Shown piece after piece: positions 1-10,593 of a stretch of DNA of 64,000 nt (the first letter of the stretch is position 1; each line of letters starts with the position of its first letter). The position numbers and the translations under genes are program-made. The stretch covers positions 1 to 64,000 of the forward strand of contig ARYC01001380.1 in assembly GCA_000711775.1 (NCBI GenBank), written 5' to 3'. The notes below the pieces were generated by a model that searched no databases, was not told where the DNA came from, and saw only the letters and a list, made by a program, of their open reading frames with translations. This stretch comes from Oxytricha trifallax (lineage: Eukaryota; Ciliophora; Spirotrichea; Sporadotrichida; Oxytrichidae).

Positions 1-3000
1 ATTATCGGATTTAGATTTAATCTCTCTTCATCTACAACTCCTCCTTAGTCTTCTTGACTCAAATCTTCATCGCTTTGATTATTGTCATTATTCCTTTCTT
101 GTTTTCCTAAGCAAGATGATTATTTTAATTTCTTATTGAATCTACTATTCATTAAATTTTCCTCATCATTAAAATTTTAATCGAAATTGGAATCTTTAGC
201 CTTATTACCAGACCCTTCCCTTTGTGTTCCTTACAAACTACTACCACTTCTATGGCTTTCAGCTTAGTTAATTTATACTTCTTCTTAAAGTTTCTTTTTC
301 TTTTTCTGTGTGCTTGAAGAGTTGAATTACTTTTACAGATTTTTTTTTATTCTTGTTTACAAGTTAGTTTGATTTATCAGAATTGAAACCGCTTTAATTT
401 GGGCTTTGAGAAACGCTTTTATTCTTAGATTAAGAGTTCTGTAGATTCTGTCGTGGACTCGGTTGTTGAGATGAAACAGGAATCTACTACTGTTAGCTCT
501 AAGCGGAAACCTTGAATTATCTTGCTTACTATGGGTTACATTTGTTAGCATTTGCAGTTTAAGTGGACTGGGCATCTTGGTTAGTGGGGTCAAGTTACGA
601 AGATAGATTGCTTTTAGCTATACTTTAGATGGGCTGTTTAGATTCCTACTTTTTGTATCTTTTCCTCAAAAGCTCTTTTGATTCATCATCTTATTCATTC
701 CATTGACTTTGTTCTAATAACTTTAAAGCCTTCTGGAGTCTGAAGTTCACTATTTGTATATTATTCATAGGCTATCCTCTTCTACTCCCGTTACTCGGCA
801 TCAAGTTTCTTTGACATTGAATGGAATTATAAAGGCGTTTAAACAGAGTAAATGTGTTGTGGGCTTTTATACAGCTTTTTTAAGGAATAGGAACTGAACG
901 GCTTTTATTCTTATTTAATCACGCTTATATCTCCAAATGGCCTGGGTTGACTATAAAATTTATGAAGAGACAAACATCAACTTACTTCAATGTTTTCCAA
1001 GTTTTTAAGGTTGATGCACTGAATTTCTGGGCCTTCAAGAAAATACGCAAATACTGGTATTCATGGAATGGAGGTCTAAGTTTAGAATTTCTGGGGAGAT
1101 CGTGACTTTATGGAATGAATGGATCATTCTATTTTATTTCGTTGTATGTTTTTATTAAATCCGATATCTCCTTGAAGGATTCCCAGATAAAGAAAGAGTA
1201 ACCTATTTGATTAATTGCCTTTTTGCTTAGAGCTACATTAGAAATAATGTTCATTATATTATATCTTAAGTCATAAGGATTCTCATAGTTTAACTCAATT
1301 TCTTAGACGTTTTACTGATTATTCGTATTTTTTTTTAATTTCGGTTTATCTGTATATAATAATATTGTTAGAAAAGTATAATAATTACAAGTACTTTAGT
1401 AAAACATGCTAGGAACATTCTTAGTAATTACTAGCTATGATGTGTTAGAGATTTCATCAATAAGGTCAGTAAACTTCTTATACTCAAGGGATACCTTCCC
1501 TTTGAAAACCTTTTATACGTCCTTATAAAGTTGGCTAGCTTATAAGATAGTGTCTAAACAGAAATAAATGTTGAATTTATTGTGCTTTCCATCCATATGG
1601 TTCACATATTCCTCTAACTTTTCATTTTTACCTTTATGGTTGAAAATAATTAAGCCTACCGAAATTGACAATCTTTTCTTTGATCCTCCTAAGAGCATTA
1701 TAAGTTGGTTTAATTTAGACTAATATGTCACAGTAAGGGTATTGCTTCCTACGGTACAATCTAAATTTCTCCTAGACTTTAGAGATCATCTTATCGACAA
1801 GCAGGAACATATTCTTTTCCTCTTGGAAATATCTGCAACGCAATATTTCCAGCTCCGTGACATTGTAGCTACAAAAGTTAAATAATAACAAAACTTACCA
1901 ATTAAAAAAACTTGACCCAAAAGTTTCTAAGTCTGTATTAGTAGCTCGCAGGTGTTCCAAGCATAGTGGTGGGAGGAGGTGTGTCTTATAAAGTTACCGA
2001 ATAAAACCTCAGCTAAACTGGCATTTTAAGCCCAATTTAAAAAGCCTCATCATCCAGGATTTCATCGATCAAGTTAATAACATATTCCTGTTCTTTGCCT
2101 TTTTGATTGGTGAAAAGTTAGGGTATTTTAATGATCCCTCTCTTCATTGACATGGCAACAAAAAAGTAGTCTTCGTCCTCCCTTAACACCACAAACTCAG
2201 ACCGAGGGATTGGATTATTATCATGAAAATAAACAACCTCGATAACCACAGAGCCCTCTCCATAGACGCGTTCACTAAGAGTGTCTAGATTCTTATGGCT
2301 AAGTTCATATATCGATGGAAAGGCTGACAAGTTGTTTTTTGTATAATCTTCCTCATGGAATATTGTGACTTTAAAAGGCTGCAACTTATAATTGAAGACC
2401 AGAGCATGGAGCACTTATCTTAAAGGGAAATTAAAAGGGTTCAGAAAATAGTCACTTGTTATTTATTCAGGCTCAGAAGAATAAAATGCAGCCAGCATCA
2501 TAAAGGTGGCTCTCAAATCATTGTAGACTGACCATCACAGAGTATATTAAGCAGCCCGAGAAGTTCGTTGGCGTATGAGTAGTTTTCGGGTTAATTGCAG
2601 ATTTCTGGCTTGAAATAATAATCTGTGTTGAAGGCCTGCTTGTAATTTCTATTCTGAAAGAATTTGGTTTTATTTGATCCTGGAGAAACTTGATACCTAA
2701 AGGAGGTATGCATAAGGCGATGTCTATTGCATTGAAAAAAAGGTGATACTGTGAACATAGCTTTCTTATATGAGTCGCAGTCGTTTTCAATGTATTTATA
2801 GAGTTTGACAGCATAGCCAAGAGTGCTCTTAATATGAACTATTTCGCTATCTGTGAAACTTGGAAGAGGGAAATCAATTATGTGAAAGCGATGGAGTATT
2901 GTATCTTCCTCACTATCCTCATTCAATAGTGGCGATACGTATAAGCGTGAGAGTGACTTCTTCTCCTTATTATCTTCCACTCTTCCATAATTTTTAGTCT

Positions 3001-4511
3001 CAGAACCGTGTTTGAAATCCTTGGTAATGGCTGTGGGCTTTGATGGTTTCTGTGGTTGCTTTTGTTATTCAATTAGCTCTTTATTTTCTTTAATTTCGTG
3101 GTATTTATTTGGAGTTTCATCCTGAAGTTTTCTTCAGTCGCAGCTGTTCATATGATAATTTTTCTTTGCTCTGATTGCTCACTTATCTCGAAATTTTCGA
3201 TTTACTTTTCCCATTTTCTTGCATGATTTCTCTTTGTTCCTTCAGTTCTTCTATGTTAGAAGTAAAAACTTTAAACTCATCAAAGAATCTTAACCTGGTG
3301 TTTTTATAAGTGGCTTAGCAAAACCAGTAATTACAGTAAGGGCTTGCCTTGACAATTTCTAAGAAGCCGTGTAATAAGCCTTTTATTAAAATCTATTAAT
3401 CTTCCCAAGTGCGTGGCTTAGTTTAAAAAGTTTAAATTTTACTTTGGTAATCTGACATTTGAGTTTCTTGGTATAATTAAATCATCAGTCCTTCTTGATT
3501 TGGTAATCGCTACTGCGAATATGCAATCTGAAATGCCTCTCACAGTTTAATTGAACGTATAGAGGTCTAAGTTGTTCTCCAGTTCTTCAAGATGATCTTT
3601 ATCATCTTCTTACGAGAAAAGAGGGTTGATATTTGAATTGCTATTATTTTTCATCTAACTCAAAATCAATTAGGACTTTTGGTCTTTATTTACTTCTTAC
3701 TAAAAAATATCACTGTTGGTCAAGAGTTTTAAATTGCATACTTCGAATATAATCATCCTAATTAGAGATATAGTTACCATCTCCAATATCTTCGTCTAAA
3801 TCATCTTCAAAGATATATTTATATATTCTGGATTGTCAACTTCTTAATCTTTAATCAAGTCATCGAAACTGGAAACTTCTTCTTTTTTTATGAGCTTACA
3901 ATTTTAAACATCTTGGGCTTTAACAGTGTGGGTAAGGAGTTCTAAGTCAGCAGAGCAAACAGTTTGTCTATCTGATTAGGGTATGTCAAATTTTTCTCCT
4001 TTCCTATATTTTGTATACTTAAGATTCTAAAGTCGGGTATGCCTCTAAGTAATTTCCTTGTTTTGTATAGCTTGAATCAATTCAAATTGGACTCCATCTA
4101 AGGATTTACTGTCGACCATATCTTAGAAAATTACAGGGTCCAGCTAAACAAGTGTTAACTACTTTGTCGGAGTTGTATTTAGTAAGGGGTTCTAGAGCTT
4201 ATTTAAGAAAATCGCATAGACAATCTTCACAAAGAGTTGAAAGTACGGCTTCTCAACTAGGGTTTGTTTTTTATAAGGCTATCAAGATAACAGATGAACA
4301 ACTTGATCCCTTCAGTGTCATGAGAACATAAGAACTCAAATACTGTCCCTGAAAAAGTACAAAGGGGCGCTTTATGACTCTAGTATTAGAGAGTGTAGAG
4401 CTATGCAATTTCAAGATCAGAGTCTCCTTCCTTGTAGGCATAGATAATCTTATCAATATCTGTCGGTATGAGTTTGAATTTTACGTTTCCAATGAGAGAG
4501 TGATGTGTCAT
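1..4511 (-). CDS. Giant ORF of the large transposon, function unknown (3' end off window)
   Basis: With TAA and TAG as Gln, the minus strand from ATG at 4511 stays open to the window edge apart from a handful of frame breaks (near 4250, 3800-3700, 3120, 1710 and 275) and in-frame TGA codons, for example near 920. The pieces add up to well over 1,300 residues. The N-terminal part is mixed. The middle (about 3600-2450) has acidic stretches, then a charged possible coiled coil, then an ordered region with a His/Arg-rich segment near 2720. The C-terminal part (about 850-1) is rich in Gln, Ser and Asn and looks disordered. A candidate 30-nt intron lies at 1869-1898 (GTAAGT..TTGTAG), in phase. I recognise no family. 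It starts 105 bp from the transposase start, which suggests a shared divergent promoter. It could be an accessory transposition protein or captured host gene; nothing in the motifs decides this. Confidence 0.6.
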
Positions 4512-4616
4512 TGTTTCTTTTTAATAGAATTATAAACAATGTATCCAAATATCCTTAATAATTTTAATTAAATAATTTTGATTAAGCTTAGCTATAAAGA
4601 TAAAAGCTAATAATAA
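4512..4616. promoter_or_regulatory. Divergent intergenic region of the large transposon
   Basis: Only 105 bp separate the minus-strand ATG (4511) from the plus-strand transposase ATG (4617). The stretch is very AT-rich and must hold both 5' leaders and any shared promoter. No specific motif was recognised; the call rests on position alone. Confidence 0.4.
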
Positions 4617-7370
4617 ATGAGGGACTAAAGAACTAATACCCCTAGGCAGCAAATATAATAGCACACTTAAGAAGAATCTAAGGATGCGTCTTATTCAGGA
4701 GTTTCTTGCTCACAGAATTAAATATTGAGCGACGAGTTTCTCATCACTAATGCCCTGACTGAAATCAAGCCAAGCAAAGTTAAGGCTTAAGAGAAATCTA
4801 TTGTTAAATGGACTCCTGTCGTGCTTGGTAAATTATTCCCAAACGTTATATAGTCAACAAAGTTCACATACAATTCTGGATAACTGCTAAACAGTGGTGA
4901 AGTCCCTGTACAAATCTAGAAGCTTACAGGTGGAGCAATCATAAAACTTCCTTAAGAAAAAATTCAAGAATAGTTAGTTAGCAATGTTGATGTTTGTTAC
5001 ATATAAAATGATGATGAGCTTTGCAAATTCCTTAAAGCTTACCTTCAAAGTTTTCGACTTGCCAGAATCAGGAATAAACCATTTATGAATAATTAAGGAA
5101 GCGACACAAGCAATAATATTACAGGAGGGTGTAAAGTTGATGAGTAACAAGGAGCTCTTAGAGGCAGTCAAAATTTAATAGATGCACTCAACGAGACAAT
5201 GAAATAAAAAGGCAAATCCTAGAAGTTAATTAGCAATCCTTATTTGAAGAAAAGAGAAGCTAAGCTCGCATGTAAGAAATTAGAGGTTATTAATCTATAC
5301 TATAACGAACAATTAAAGCCTCGTCAAGTGGCTAAGAATTGAGGATGGATGTGGATGTTGTATATAAGACTATCGAAAAGTTTAAGTACGAGGTCAAGCA
5401 TAAGATTCTTGATCCTGAATCACAAAAGAAAGTGGGTAGAAAAGGGGTTTGTGGGAACTAGCTCTTGCTTGATTCTATACAGGCCTACCTAGAACAGAAC
5501 GGAATTTACGAAGTTACAGGATAGAAGCTTCATAATTATTTATTAAACCTGGCTCAAACAAAGCCAGAGTGTAAGCTACTTAAGGTGCCTTGCGTTACCA
5601 CTCTTCAAAAGATTCTGTGAGATAAGTTCCATCTAAGATATGGGAAAACTCAGGCTGCTAATACAAAGTATAGAGACCCGAACTTCAATGAGAAGAGGCT
5701 CTGGATTAGCAGGTTGTTGGCTCAGTTCTTATATAAGGATGCAGTTATCATTTTAGTTGATGAGAGCAACTTCCGATCGGACTCGATGCCCTCAAAGTAA
5801 TGGAGCTTCAACATTAAAGATATGCATCGAGATTCTGCAAAATTACAGAAGCGATAAAAAAGGTTGCAAAATGATAGCATGATCCTCGCTAGCGATGACA
5901 AACTTTTGTATGGACAAATGCTCCTCAAAATGGATCAATGTTCTGATTCTTCAACTTCAAAATTCTCAGAGAGCTTCCATCTGGAAAAAATTGAAAATGT
6001 TGGGGAATAATTAGAGAAGGTTTCAAATTCATTTGACTTAGGGTTTTCTAAAAATTGTAATTAAAAGGTTGGAAATATTAAAAATGGAAAATTCGGTATG
6101 GCTAAGTCAACTTCGTAAGCAATTAGCCATTTTGTAATGAAAAGCTTTATAGGACCTAAGGTAGGATAGGGGTTTAAGAAATATCCTAGACGCCAAAGAA
6201 ACTTGTCAGCACTCCAATCTAAATTCTTGGACCAAAAGTCCTAAGGGGGTCAAAGTAGTCATCGAAAACCAGTAATTATAGTTAGAAAACCATTGAAAAT
6301 ACTAAGGTAATTATTAATGCATAATACTTTTAGGGAAATCCATAACTGAAACCATTAAAAAAGCAACTTCAGACCCCTTCAATGAAAACTCGGCTTGCAT
6401 TTACAAAGGATCTCTCCCCGATATTAGAGGTCCCTGAGACCTCCAATTAGAAATTCAGCTTGACTAAAACTTTTCAGAGTTTCCGCATAAATAGTTCAGT
6501 GAAATCAGTAATGTCTGAAGACAATTCAGCTTCAAAAGTGAAGAGTGGTTTAACTCCTATTCTCGATAAAATATCAAAAATAAAACTGGAATCTTCGAGG
6601 AAGAAGTCTGTTGACCTAGGTGCCGAAACCAAGTTGGAAAGTCGGTTTGCGGTCACTCCTAGGAAATTAAAACTCTCAAGTAGCTTCCACAAAGACTCAT
6701 CGAACCCTGGGTCAGAGCAGGGAAACTTGCAGAGTGAAAGGGGCTCTTACTAAAAGCTTTGGCCCCAGCTATTTATAGACCCTCACTTGAAAAGCATTAA
6801 GGAATACTAGAGCGAGATGAAGCAGAACCTGGGACACTATGGGATGAAAGTGAGAGAGTTGTCAATTAAGAAAAGCTCAACTAAGAGATAGCAATTCTCA
6901 ATGTCTTATATTGCTGCGATTTCCTAGGATAGAATTATCTCCAGTCAAGTGATAGAAGGAGCTTTTGACTCAGTTCTCTTTGAAAACTTTATCTACCATA
7001 CCTTACGCAGTGTAAGAACTGACAAAGAACTACACTCGAAGAAAGTGGTCCTGCTGATGGACAACGCAGTCATTCATAAATATTCAGAGATGTTAGCCAC
7101 AGCCAGAAAGTTCAAAGTGAATGTGCTCTTCAACGCCGAATACTCGCCTTGGCTCAATCCAATTGAGCAGTTATTCTCCTTTACAAAGAAGGAGATGAAG
7201 ATGGACACTATTCAGAACAAGTAAGTTTTAATGGGCTTTACACTTTTAGGCAGCAATTGGTGAAGAGGGTTGCGGAAATCGTTCAGAATTTAAGAAAAGA
7301 AGACATCCAGGGGATGTGGGCATTCAGTATCTAGAAGTGGATTCACACTCTTCGGTTCGGTTTTGTGTGA
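4617..7370 (+). CDS. Tc1/mariner-like DDE transposase with an unusually long inserted region
   Basis: In the ciliate code the ORF runs from ATG 4617 to TGA 7368-7370 with a frame break near 5338, an in-frame TGA near 5618 and a frame break near 6350. Order: about 190 residues of N-terminal extension; a helix-turn-helix-like region (about 5200-5350); a second DNA-binding-like stretch ending in LRYGKT; first catalytic Asp in IILVDESNF (about 5752-5778); roughly 330 low-complexity Ser/Lys/Gln residues; then IEGAFDSVLFENFIYHTL, the second Asp in LLMDNAVIHK (about 7054-7083) and the Glu in YSPWLNPIEQLFSF. After a 29-nt intron the tail reads QQLVKRVAEIVQNLRKED and ends cleanly. The D-D-E triad and the SPWLNPIE motif are characteristic of IS630/Tc1/mariner. 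The total of about 900 residues is over twice the family norm. The insertion between D1 and D2 is the odd feature. It could be an inserted domain, or an undetected germline insertion that stays open by chance. Confidence 0.85.
7221..7249 (+). other. 29-nt spliceosomal intron in the transposase gene
   Basis: GTAAGT at 7221 and TTTTAG ending at 7249. Unspliced, the frame hits TGA within about 15 codons. Spliced, it continues in a Gln/Lys/Arg-rich helix for about 40 residues to the TGA at 7368. The length is at the short end for ciliate introns. Confidence 0.75.
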
Positions 7371-8032
7371 TTATTTTTGTTTCATTGCTGAAGTAGTGTA
7401 TAAAACCTGTTTCCCTTTACAATTTCTCCTGGCATGTCAGTTTTAAATTCATCGCAGATTATTATAATTAATAACACTATTTATATTTTACTTAAAAATG
7501 TCCTAATTCACTCTTTACAACACTTAATGCTAAATTACTGCTTCTATTTCACATTTACACTCTTAAAATGGCCACTCTCTTCGTGATTCTACTTAGTTGC
7601 ATTCGCCTTTATATTATCGCAATTATGCATGCGTGCCATATTTTGGCAAAACTTCCAAATTCTAATGGAGTTACCCTACTTTCAAGCCCCTTTTCAGTAA
7701 ATGAGAGAGGTTTTTATGAAAAAGTCCCTATTTTGCTCTAAACTACGCAAATCTCTGAAATCGCTAATTTCGCAAATGTCCCAACTTCCCTAATTATAAA
7801 GACCCCTAAATTTGAGATGTATCAATTTTTACAAATACATATATAATTTTGACCATCCCCCTAAATTTTTTGACCAACTACTAATAAAAAAATGACACAT
7901 GGCAACAAAAACACAGGGGTTTTGAAATTGAGGGGATTTGGGGTTTACGCATTTTTCCATTGGTCTAATTATATTATTTATTTATTTTTAATTTTATTTT
8001 CACAATTTCCTGATTCAATTCTATTTTAGCAA
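7371..8032. repeat. Non-coding right arm and terminal inverted repeat of the large transposon
   Basis: No ORF of note. The last 75 bp or so (7958-8032) form the terminal repeat shared with the foldback element at 15007-15769. Just inside it, 7850-7950 has short runs such as GGGGATTTGGGGTTTACG and CACAGGGGTTTTG, faintly like hypotrich telomere G-strand but not repeated in register. Confidence 0.6.
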
Positions 8033-8142
8033 TATAATGCTTGAAAACATGAGCAATATAATAGATTTGTAATGAGTTAAACTCAAAGTTAAAAGATCTC
8101 CAGCATGACTACACAGTAAATGAAAAATTTCAGAGCAATAAA

Positions 8143-8759
8143 ATGTCTGCGGATTAAATCTATCCAAATTCAATGATAGACATGGACGCTCTTATTTAAA
8201 TTTTTCAAGAATTCCTTATGTTCAGCATGAGACCATGTCTGTTTAATCCAAAGAGTAACGCATTATTTGATGTGGTGCTGAAAGTATTTCAAATCTACTT
8301 GAGTTTCAAAGAATTTTTCTTAAAATACCTTATTAGAACTGAAGGATAGTTTAGTAAAATATAAAGATGGGAAGGGTGAAAGTACGCGGCAAAGAATATC
8401 AAATTAAAACAATGACAATTACAGTAGTGATTTAGGTGAGAATATTGGACTTAATTATATATTCAAAGACGAGGATGAGCATAGTCGATTGAATAGAAAC
8501 AGATAAGCTCATTATCAAATATACGGAGGAGGCTTGTTGTATCAAATTTATGGATAGAATAGAAGAGTGTCAAGTTGAGCTTTATGAGCTGAGAAGTAAG
8601 TTCTAAACATACATGCAGATACTTATAGAGAATCACAAGAAATACTCAAAGAAAGGGGTATTTTCATGCTTAGATGAGGCATTTAAAAGATTTAACTTTA
8701 ATAATTATTATATCAGCAGAGAAAAAGAGGGTTTAGAGGTTGATAAAAGTCGTATTTGA
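8143..8759 (+). CDS. Unidentified protein, about 200 residues
   Basis: ATG at 8143 opens a Gln-decoded frame that reads through segments such as LIQIFQEFLMFSMRPCLFNP and YLSFKEFFLKYLIRTEGQF. After a frame break near 8373 and another near 8430 it resumes with CQVELYELRSKFQTYMQILI and a Lys/Phe-rich tail to TGA at 8757-8759. It is helical and charged, with no motif I recognise. It begins about 110 bp outside the end of the large transposon and converges on the minus-strand gene that follows, so it is probably host (macronucleus-destined) sequence. Confidence 0.5.
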
Positions 8760-9241
8760 TTTTATACAAGCTTATTTTATATTAAAACCTATTCTTAATT
8801 TCCATAAATTTTGATAATTATAAGAAAAAAATGGTTTATTAATAACATTTGAAAAACAATTATGATTCAAGCTTTAATAAATCACAATTATCACTCAGTT
8901 AAAATAACGATCAATAGTAATAATTTTCAAAATGATTCCATTTATTATTATTATTTAATTGATAAAGATTATTTAGATGTAATCTAGTTTGGTTAATATT
9001 TATATATAGTACTCCCCTTTCTCCAATTTTCACAATAAAGTCCAAATCCATAGGTAATAGAATACAGATCAATCTATCCTTAATCGCTTTGATACACAGG
9101 CATGTCCAAAAGCCCTTCAAATTGATCAGTCATAAGCTTTTCTTCAAATGACAAATAATTATGATTTCAAAGTAGTTTTCTTACAAAGCAATAGGTGATT
9201 ATTTTTTGGCATAACTTATTTTTGAGAGGTTTTTTTGAAGT

Positions 9242-10217
9242 TCATCTATTACTTGTCTAGTCATCTTTGTAGAAGAGAACTTGCTCTCTCAACTCTCTTC
9301 GCTTTCATTCCTTCAGTTATTTCATAACTTTTTAATAGTTAGATTCATCTACCATATTTTAATCATCTTCTTCATTTATTTTTTAAGCTACTGCTGTTCA
9401 AGCATTTCCATCTTAAAAAGTATTTCTTTATTGTACTTGAATTACTATTCCATGGCTTAAGTTTTATGTTTGGTTGATTTCTTCTTTTGCTCTGCAATCT
9501 CGCTCTCCAAAATCTCAATCTCAGTACTAAGTTTCTGTTTCTCTACTAAAAGGTTCATGCCATGAATACTCCTTTCATGATTTTGTATATAACTCTTTCT
9601 CTGATTCGCTTAATCAAACTTTCTTGACATTTCTGCTTATTCTTCAATTTGTTCATTTATCTGATTTTAGCTTCACAAAATATTTGGGTGTTGAGCTTCT
9701 AGCTAGACTTGACTCTCATATGCTGAATAGCTAACAACTCATTAATGGATACAGATAAGTTATTAACCAAGCTAATCTTCAACTTCTTCTCTAGAGAATC
9801 CCACTTCAAGATTAACTCTTTCTTGGTGTAAATAGCAGAGAGAGTTATTTTGTTCAGATTAACCTGCCCACACAGGATTCTCAACAATATACTCACTAAA
9901 AGCATTTTAATCTTTTTTTTATCATACAAACTCAATAGGAGTTTTCGAAAGTCACTTTGTAGAGACATTCCATAATTTTTTCATCAAAGTAGATTGCTTT
10001 CAACTCAAAATAATCGAAGTTGCGTCTTCCAAGGTTGCAGCATCAGATTGAAGCTTGGTGCTTTTATTTGGAGCTTGAAAGTCTTGCTGCTTTGAGTTGC
10101 AGAGTTTTGTAAAGATGACTTTTGATTTGGGCCTATACCAGACTCAAAAGACGAAGATCTCTCTGAAAAAGAGGATGAAGACGACCCAGAAGATGAAGAG
10201 TTGGAGGATAAAGACAA
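9242..10217 (-). CDS. Unidentified coiled-coil protein with Ser-rich N-terminus
   Basis: The minus strand from ATG 10217 starts with a Ser-rich run (about 25 residues, mostly Ser) followed by a basic segment. It then passes, with frame breaks near 10010 and 9600, into long charged helices, for example KLSTEIEILESEIAEQKKKS and FKYNKEILFKMEMLEQQQLK, with heptad-like spacing. It ends at TGA 9242-9244. Length about 310 residues. Coiled-coil structural or cytoskeletal protein is a fair guess; no family is recognised. An in-frame TGA near 9310 lies in an otherwise good stretch. Confidence 0.5.
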
Positions 10218-10593
10218 ATGACTCCTAAATGATGTTGGCTTTCTGATTTATTTAGTTGTCTGATCGATGATATTTTCTTGATTTATCATATATATTAAAT
10301 ATAAATAATAATAAATATTGATTTTTTCTCTTAAAATATTATGATTTATACATTACATCTAAATTTAATTGCAGCTGCTTTATTCTATGATGAATTAAAA
10401 AAATAAATGATAATAATTTTCATTAAGATTACTTTAGATTTTCCATACTTTTAGTATACCATGAATATTATATTTAAATAGAAAAAATTTAAGTATATTT
10501 CTATATTTTAATATAATTGACCGTAAATAGAGGTTTACAATCTTAATCAAATTTATTAAAATATTATTATATATTAATTAATCGCTTAAAATT
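10218..10593. other. AT-rich intergenic spacer
   Basis: About 375 bp between two minus-strand genes. No coding signal in either strand, no repeat or recognisable motif. Confidence 0.5.

Larger units (their letters stand above)
1..8032. mobile_element. Large Tc1/mariner-like transposon, left end off window
   Basis: The right boundary is seen directly. The inward sequence from 8032 (read on the minus strand) starts TTGCTAAAATAGAATTGAAT and is flanked by TA at 8033-8034. The same roughly 50-bp end occurs at both ends of the foldback element at 15007-15769, so it is a terminal inverted repeat. Inside are a DDE transposase gene (plus strand) and a very long minus-strand ORF, divergently arranged around a 105-bp gap. 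A TA target site and a D-D-E transposase fit the IS630/Tc1/mariner superfamily. The element is at least 8 kb, far longer than a typical 1.3-2.5 kb member and about twice a TBE. The left end was not seen. That the minus-strand ORF belongs to the element is inferred from the layout. Confidence 0.8.
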
